Origin: Macrotrachela quadricornifera
Lineage: Eukaryota > Rotifera > Eurotatoria > Philodinida > Philodinidae
DNA: 64,000 nt
Assembly (NCBI GenBank): GCA_022393335.1
Contig: JAJEKB010021643.1
Location: forward strand, 1-64,000
Direction: 5' to 3'
The position numbers and the translations under genes are program-made. Each line of letters begins with the position of its first letter. Position 1 is the first letter of the stretch. The notes beneath the pieces are model-generated. The model was given only the letters and a program-made list of their open reading frames with translations. It made no database searches and had not been told where the DNA came from. Shown one piece after another: positions 59,221 to 64,000 of the stretch.

Positions 59221-59649
59221 ACCGGAATATCTCCATAGCAATAAGCTAGTGGCCCGAAATTTTTTCTGAGTATTCATAACTCATTTAGATCTACATAACG
59301 CACATAGTCTCGACTCAAAAGCGATTTGACATTTGATATCTTTCCTTAGTGAATAAGAACTATCAACTGAAAAACATAAATCCATTATTGTCACCATATT
59401 TGAAAGAAAATATTGTATCAATTTGAATTTAATTAGAATTTCATAACTATATGTTGTATACACACGGTAGTTTGCACGTTATATTTATAAATATATAATT
59501 CAAATAAACAGTAGTTTCGTTCGAAAAAAAACTGAATTCTATCGATTGTTACACATTTCTTGTTAAGTTATGGCATGATTAAATTGAAAAATGATCAGGC
59601 ATTACTTTGTTTAATATTAATCATAAATTAATTTCTTAGAATTTTATAA
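59221..59649. other. Intergenic
   Basis: AT-rich 3' flank of the second DUF229 copy. Nothing recognised. Confidence 0.4.
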
Positions 59650-60408
59650 TTAACGAGCAATACTGTTGCTATTTGCAACAGATTCTTTAGTTTTTATTAA
59701 TTTTTTTTTGTTATTATTTTTAAGGAATTTAACAAAAGAATGATTAAGTTTTTGAGTAGAATTTAACAGTTTTGAACAATAACAAATTTCTCGAAATTCA
59801 GGTCTTTTATATGCAATACAAGAAGATGTATGTCCATATTTATTCATTCGACTTAAACGTCTTTTTCTTATGAGAAATGTATCATTTAATGGATTATATT
59901 CCGCTGTTAATTCAAATTGACCATGTCCTGGAATAGTTTCAAATTGTATNNNNNNNNNNGTAGAGCTTGTTGAGATAATCGAAAAGTACCTGAAGAAAAA
60001 ATTTCTGTTTTTTTGTTCGAATATTTTTTTTTTAATTTACAAACCATTATCAACATAAACCCAATTTATTGCTTTTTCACAATCGGGCTTTGGTTTTGTT
60101 ACTGGTTGTAAATGTTTCCATATTTCTTGATTATCAGTAGCTAATTTTGGATATTGACAAGCAAGATTTGTTGTATTAAAAAATTCTTTATGTAATAAAT
60201 AAATATTTTTTGTTGGTTTTATATGCGCATCTTCAAGATCAGTTTCATCAATGATAAATACTGTATCAATTTCATTTTGTTGTTCAAAAATAATTTTTGA
60301 AAAATATTTACTAAATAACATCATTGTTGATATTGTTGAAAATAATGTTAAAAAAAATACAGATGTACGAGTTAAATAAAAACGTCGACAACGACGACGT
60401 ATTTGCAT
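59650..60408 (-). CDS. Second DUF229 copy, split by an assembly gap
   Basis: Exon 1 (60045-60408, 121 codons, MQIRRRCRRFYLTRTS...) and the first 30 bases of exon 2 (59960-59989) match the gene at 49572-52226 closely, including the 55-nt intron between them. After ten N the sequence resumes in the last exon (59650-59949), at the point matching 49772 of copy 1. The intervening 2.0 kb of the model, including the FGFDSISR and TDHG motifs, is therefore absent from the assembly, not necessarily from the genome. The 3' end differs: the stop is lost (CAA AAA in place of CAA TAA) and the frame continues for 27 more residues (KLNHSFVKFLKNNNKKKLIK...). Whether this copy is functional cannot be judged. 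Confidence 0.8.
59950..59959. other. Assembly gap (10 N)
   Basis: Ten N. Comparison with the paralogue shows that positions equivalent to 49773-51783 (about 2011 bases) are missing here, so the gap length is nominal. Confidence 0.9.
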
Positions 60409-62590
60409 AATTGTCTTTTTTTTTTAGTTTTAAATTTAACAAATAAAATTTCTTCTTAGTTTTCTACGTCGATATTTCCAATAGAATTTTATAATCATTA
60501 GATTTTTATTTTTAATTAAGAGTATTTAAAGCACTCGACGAAAGATGAAATAAAAAAAAAACTAAAAAAGAAATAAATAATACATACTTTTTAATGACCT
60601 TTATATTTTTTAAATAATACATAAATCTATAGAATATTATATTCAGATTTTTAAAGAAGAAAAAAAAACTTTTCCGTTTTTTTTTCTATATGACAACATT
60701 CTTAAGATCAGCATGAAATCTATGAATAGATTCTTTCGAGCGTATTCAACGAGATTTCTGATGAAAACTTTCTTGTATTGATAAATTTTCAAGTTATCAT
60801 TTGAGAAAAAAAAACATCAATATTATTACCTAGAATATATAATAATTATTTTGTTCTTCTTATATGGTTATTTTATTGGTAGTAGAGTTTAACAAAAGAA
60901 AGAATAAGTGGTAATATAGCGGCGTTCTAATAAACAAGAAGTAGTGTTGAACTGTTACGCCCGTCATCGTCGCTTTTACTATAGATAGACGCCGACGAAT
61001 CAACACAAACAGATAAGATAGTCTGCTGCATTCATCATTATCAAGCATGCGCATCGTTCATAGCATCATAGTTTGTTCGATGCATGTGTGTGTCTGTATG
61101 TGTGCGTTTCTGTTCGTCGTGTAATGAGTACCAATTACAATGGTTTTCTCTTCTATTCTGCTTCTTATTCGATGGATGTTGTCGTCGACGTCGTAGTCAA
61201 TCGTCTTCTTCTTCTTCTTCTTCTTCTCCTTCTTTTTTCCCCTTCTTATTCTTTTGTATTTTTTTTTCCTTTTTCGGAAAAGTCCCATGTTGATGTAAAG
61301 CCAGTCCTATCATCTTTCCCTCATATTATCCTTGATGTTAACCCTTTCCGTATAGTTATAAATAATTTGACTGAAATAAGAACGAGAAGAAAAAAAGGCG
61401 AAGAAATTTTGCCATAGGTTGTCTTGCGTGTTTAAAGAAACATATATAACTATATGTGTATATTCATATAGACAGATTGATTTATTAATAAGAAAGAAAA
61501 ACGAACGGAAAATAAAATGTATGTAAGTAAGCAATCGTGGGTGTAGAAGATTATTCATTCCGTTCCATTAGTTTTGACTACAAAGGAAATGAATGTAATA
61601 CGAAAAGTGCTTGGTTGATTTTGTTTGTATGTATATATATATATATATATGCATGAACGGCATTTTATTTCCTGCTAGCTTGTTGACATTGTATGTGTGT
61701 GGTTTTAAAAAAAAAGACGAAGCATTGTAAAGAATAGTAACACATTTTTTTTTTTTGACATATCATTGTTCTTCATGTGGAAAGAAACACTTCCGAGAGT
61801 TTGTCAATAAAATTATAATACTTGAGTACTTCATGCTTTTTTCATTAAGTATCTAATAATGCACATATTGATAAGGACTAATAAGAAAAAAATTTAATAA
61901 TAACACGTACTGAAAAATGTCAAGAATTAATTTAATATATAAGTATTTATTTTATTATTGGTATGATCAATATATGATATAAATTATTTATCTTAGGTTT
62001 CTTTGATATAATCAGTAAATTTAGTGTATATATTATCTATAATTATTTTCATACTCGAAAAATACACATAGACTAAATTTTTAAAAAAATAAAATAAAAA
62101 TAAAATTTTTATAATATATGTAATTAGTCTTTGAATTCAATTCGATTTTCCTAATTGTATTTTAATCTCTAATTTAATAAAATAACTTTCAATCTGACAA
62201 GATGACAATTTCTTTTTATAGTAAATCATTAATAAAGTTCATATTAATAGTTAAACAAATATCTTTATATACATTATAATTTATTAATCGAACATTTAGT
62301 ATATTAATAGCACCTATTTTATTTAAACAATAATAGCATAACAACTCAACAATAATATTCTTCTATTTCTACAGAATATAGTTAATAAAAATTTTTTTTT
62401 CTTTTCTATACAATTATATTTGAAAAATACTCTAGACGGTAAAAGAATGACATAAATAAATATAATAAAATGATAAAATAAAACGAATAAATAAGTTTTA
62501 ATAAAATAAAACAATATATAATGTTAAAATAAAACAAATAAAGAAGAAAAAAAAAAAGAAAAGGCACAATATAAATAAAATAATTTCAAT
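60409..62590. other. Intergenic with simple repeats
   Basis: The 5' flank of the DUF229 copy is alike in both copies for about 100 bases. A (CTT)n tract lies at 61205-61227 and a (TA)n tract at 61632-61650. Overlapping frames at 61058-61417 on both strands are driven by the low-complexity tract and are not genes. Confidence 0.5.
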
Positions 62591-64000
62591 TTAAAGAACA
62601 CGACATTTTGGTGTATTACCTTCATAAACACAATTTGTACCTTCTTGACAATCTATTGGACACCAACGATAATTTTTTGGCATTAATTTTTGTTCACAAA
62701 GTACACCTGTCATACCATTTTTACAAACACATTTATAACCATCTTTTGTTGATATACAATGACCATTTTTACCACATGGACTTGGACTACATGTTCTTGG
62801 TCGATTAACTAAATTGAATTTAAAATAAATATGTATACGTTTTTTTTTTAATTAAATCTATTAAATTTACTTAATTCACATTGATCACCATAATATGGTT
62901 TTGGACATGTACATTGTGGACCTTTTTCATTAATATAACATTCTCCACCATTTAAACATGTTACATTAGAACATAATGCATTACTCATAGTTCGTTTACG
63001 TGCTAATTTAAAAGAAAAAAAAAAGAGAGAGAAATTTTTTGTAATTAAAAAAATATATTAAAATAATAACTTACTAAATTGACAATAATAACCAGTATAA
63101 GTAGATGGACAATAGCATCGAGCTACATTTTGAACAACAGCACAACCACCATTATTTTGACATGGATTTGGAAGACATGGATTAACTACTGTAACAACTG
63201 GTGTTGGACATGGACAAACAACACAAGCACAAACAGGTCGAGGAGGTGGTGGTGGTATTACTGTTTCACAATTACTACCTGTAAAAGGAAATGAACATTG
63301 ACAAAGATAACCAGTTGTTGTAGCAACACATGAACCACCATTATAACTAAAATATTAAAATTTATTTAAAAAAAAAGAAAACAGAAGAATTTTTTTACCA
63401 TGGATTTGGTATACAATAATTACGAATTTCACAACATGGTCCATAATAACTGGGTGTACATGAACAAACAAATGCTAACAAAATCAAAAATAATTTCAAT
63501 TTATAGAAGAAAAGTAAATTTTTATTGTACTTGTTGGACTTGTTGGTGTACATGTACCACCATTAAGACATGGTTGAGAAGCACATGGATTTGGTGGTGG
63601 TATTAATATAGCACATGTAGGTCCAGTATATTGTGGTGGGCATTGACATTGAAATGTATTACCAATAATAATACAAATACCACCATATAAACATGGATTT
63701 GGATCACATACACGTAATTCACATCGAAGACCATTAAAACCAGTTGGACATACACAACGGAAAAGATTTGGTCCAGCTATTTGACATGTTCCACCATTTA
63801 CACATGGATTATTATAACATGGATTTGTAGCAGCTAAGTTTATTTCACAGCATACACCACTAAATCCAACTGGACATGAACAACCAAATGTACCTTGACG
63901 AAGATAACATGTACCACCATTTTGACTAAAAATATATATATATATATAAATTTATAATATTTTTAAAAAATTTTCTTTTTTTTATTTTACCATGGACTTG
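62591..64000 (-). CDS. Secreted multi-EGF protein, C-terminal part (5' end outside window)
   Basis: Six exons of a larger gene: 63991-64000 (partial), 63531-63925, 63399-63474, 63075-63346, 62871-63002 and 62591-62808; all junctions keep frame. The visible 367 residues hold eight or nine EGF-like modules ([68 protein letters not shown]), with a Pro/Cys-rich linker ([18 protein letters not shown]) between two of them. The C-terminus is a short Cys-containing tail ending in KCRVL without membrane segment, so the protein is probably secreted or matrix-bound. Introns are 52-72 nt. Several intron positions fall inside the SPC/NGG part of an EGF module, unlike the DOMON gene, where most introns lie between modules. 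Confidence 0.9.

Noticed and set aside
61058..61417. Overlapping frames of 69-114 codons on both strands
   Set aside because: Driven by the CTT/AAG tract; low-complexity products, no splice context.
63079..63606. Thr/Trp-rich + frames at the right end
   Set aside because: Antisense of the EGF exons on the - strand.

Overview
The window reads as nuclear DNA of an invertebrate, most likely a bdelloid rotifer. This is an inference from base composition (strongly AT-rich), GT-AG introns that are mostly 45-130 nt, the gene families present (a DOMON/EGF/ShKT secreted protein, type II membrane NHL-repeat proteins, a DUF229 sulfatase-like pair) and splice-acceptor-like motifs abutting several start codons. 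I could run no database search. Exon models were built by hand; for every multi-exon gene called intact the exon lengths add up to a multiple of three.

Layout. 1-16 kb is gene-dense: the 3' end of inositol-3-phosphate synthase, an RPA-interacting-protein homologue, a secreted Kunitz protein with a 63-bp glycosylation-site repeat (- strand), a 24-exon DOMON-EGF-ShKT protein, an initiator tRNA-Met, a small unknown gene, a RING/membrane protein and another unknown protein. 16-29 kb is gene-poor and full of long imperfect palindromes, a decayed LINE reverse transcriptase, a 34-bp minisatellite and two orphan single-exon ORFs. 29-35 kb holds three NHL-repeat ectodomain copies at different stages of decay. 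37-47 kb holds three copies of a signal peptide/poly-Gly/TM/cytoplasmic-domain gene (two intact, one relic), with a 590-bp palindrome and tandem repeats between them. 48-60 kb carries a mariner-like non-autonomous element, a complete DUF229 gene, a 236-bp MITE, more 34-bp minisatellites, a 367-bp palindrome and a second DUF229 copy interrupted by a 10-N assembly gap that probably hides about 2 kb. The window ends in the 3' part of another EGF-repeat gene on the - strand.

Apart from the metabolic gene, the RPA-interacting protein and the tRNA, most recognisable genes encode secreted or membrane proteins with extracellular adhesion/inhibitor modules (Kunitz, antistasin-like, EGF, DOMON, ShKT, NHL). 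No operon-like cooperation is visible; the genes are independent units. Local duplication followed by decay (NHL, poly-Gly/HGPH, DUF229) and at least nine long foldback or terminal-inverted-repeat structures are the most striking features of the accessory regions.
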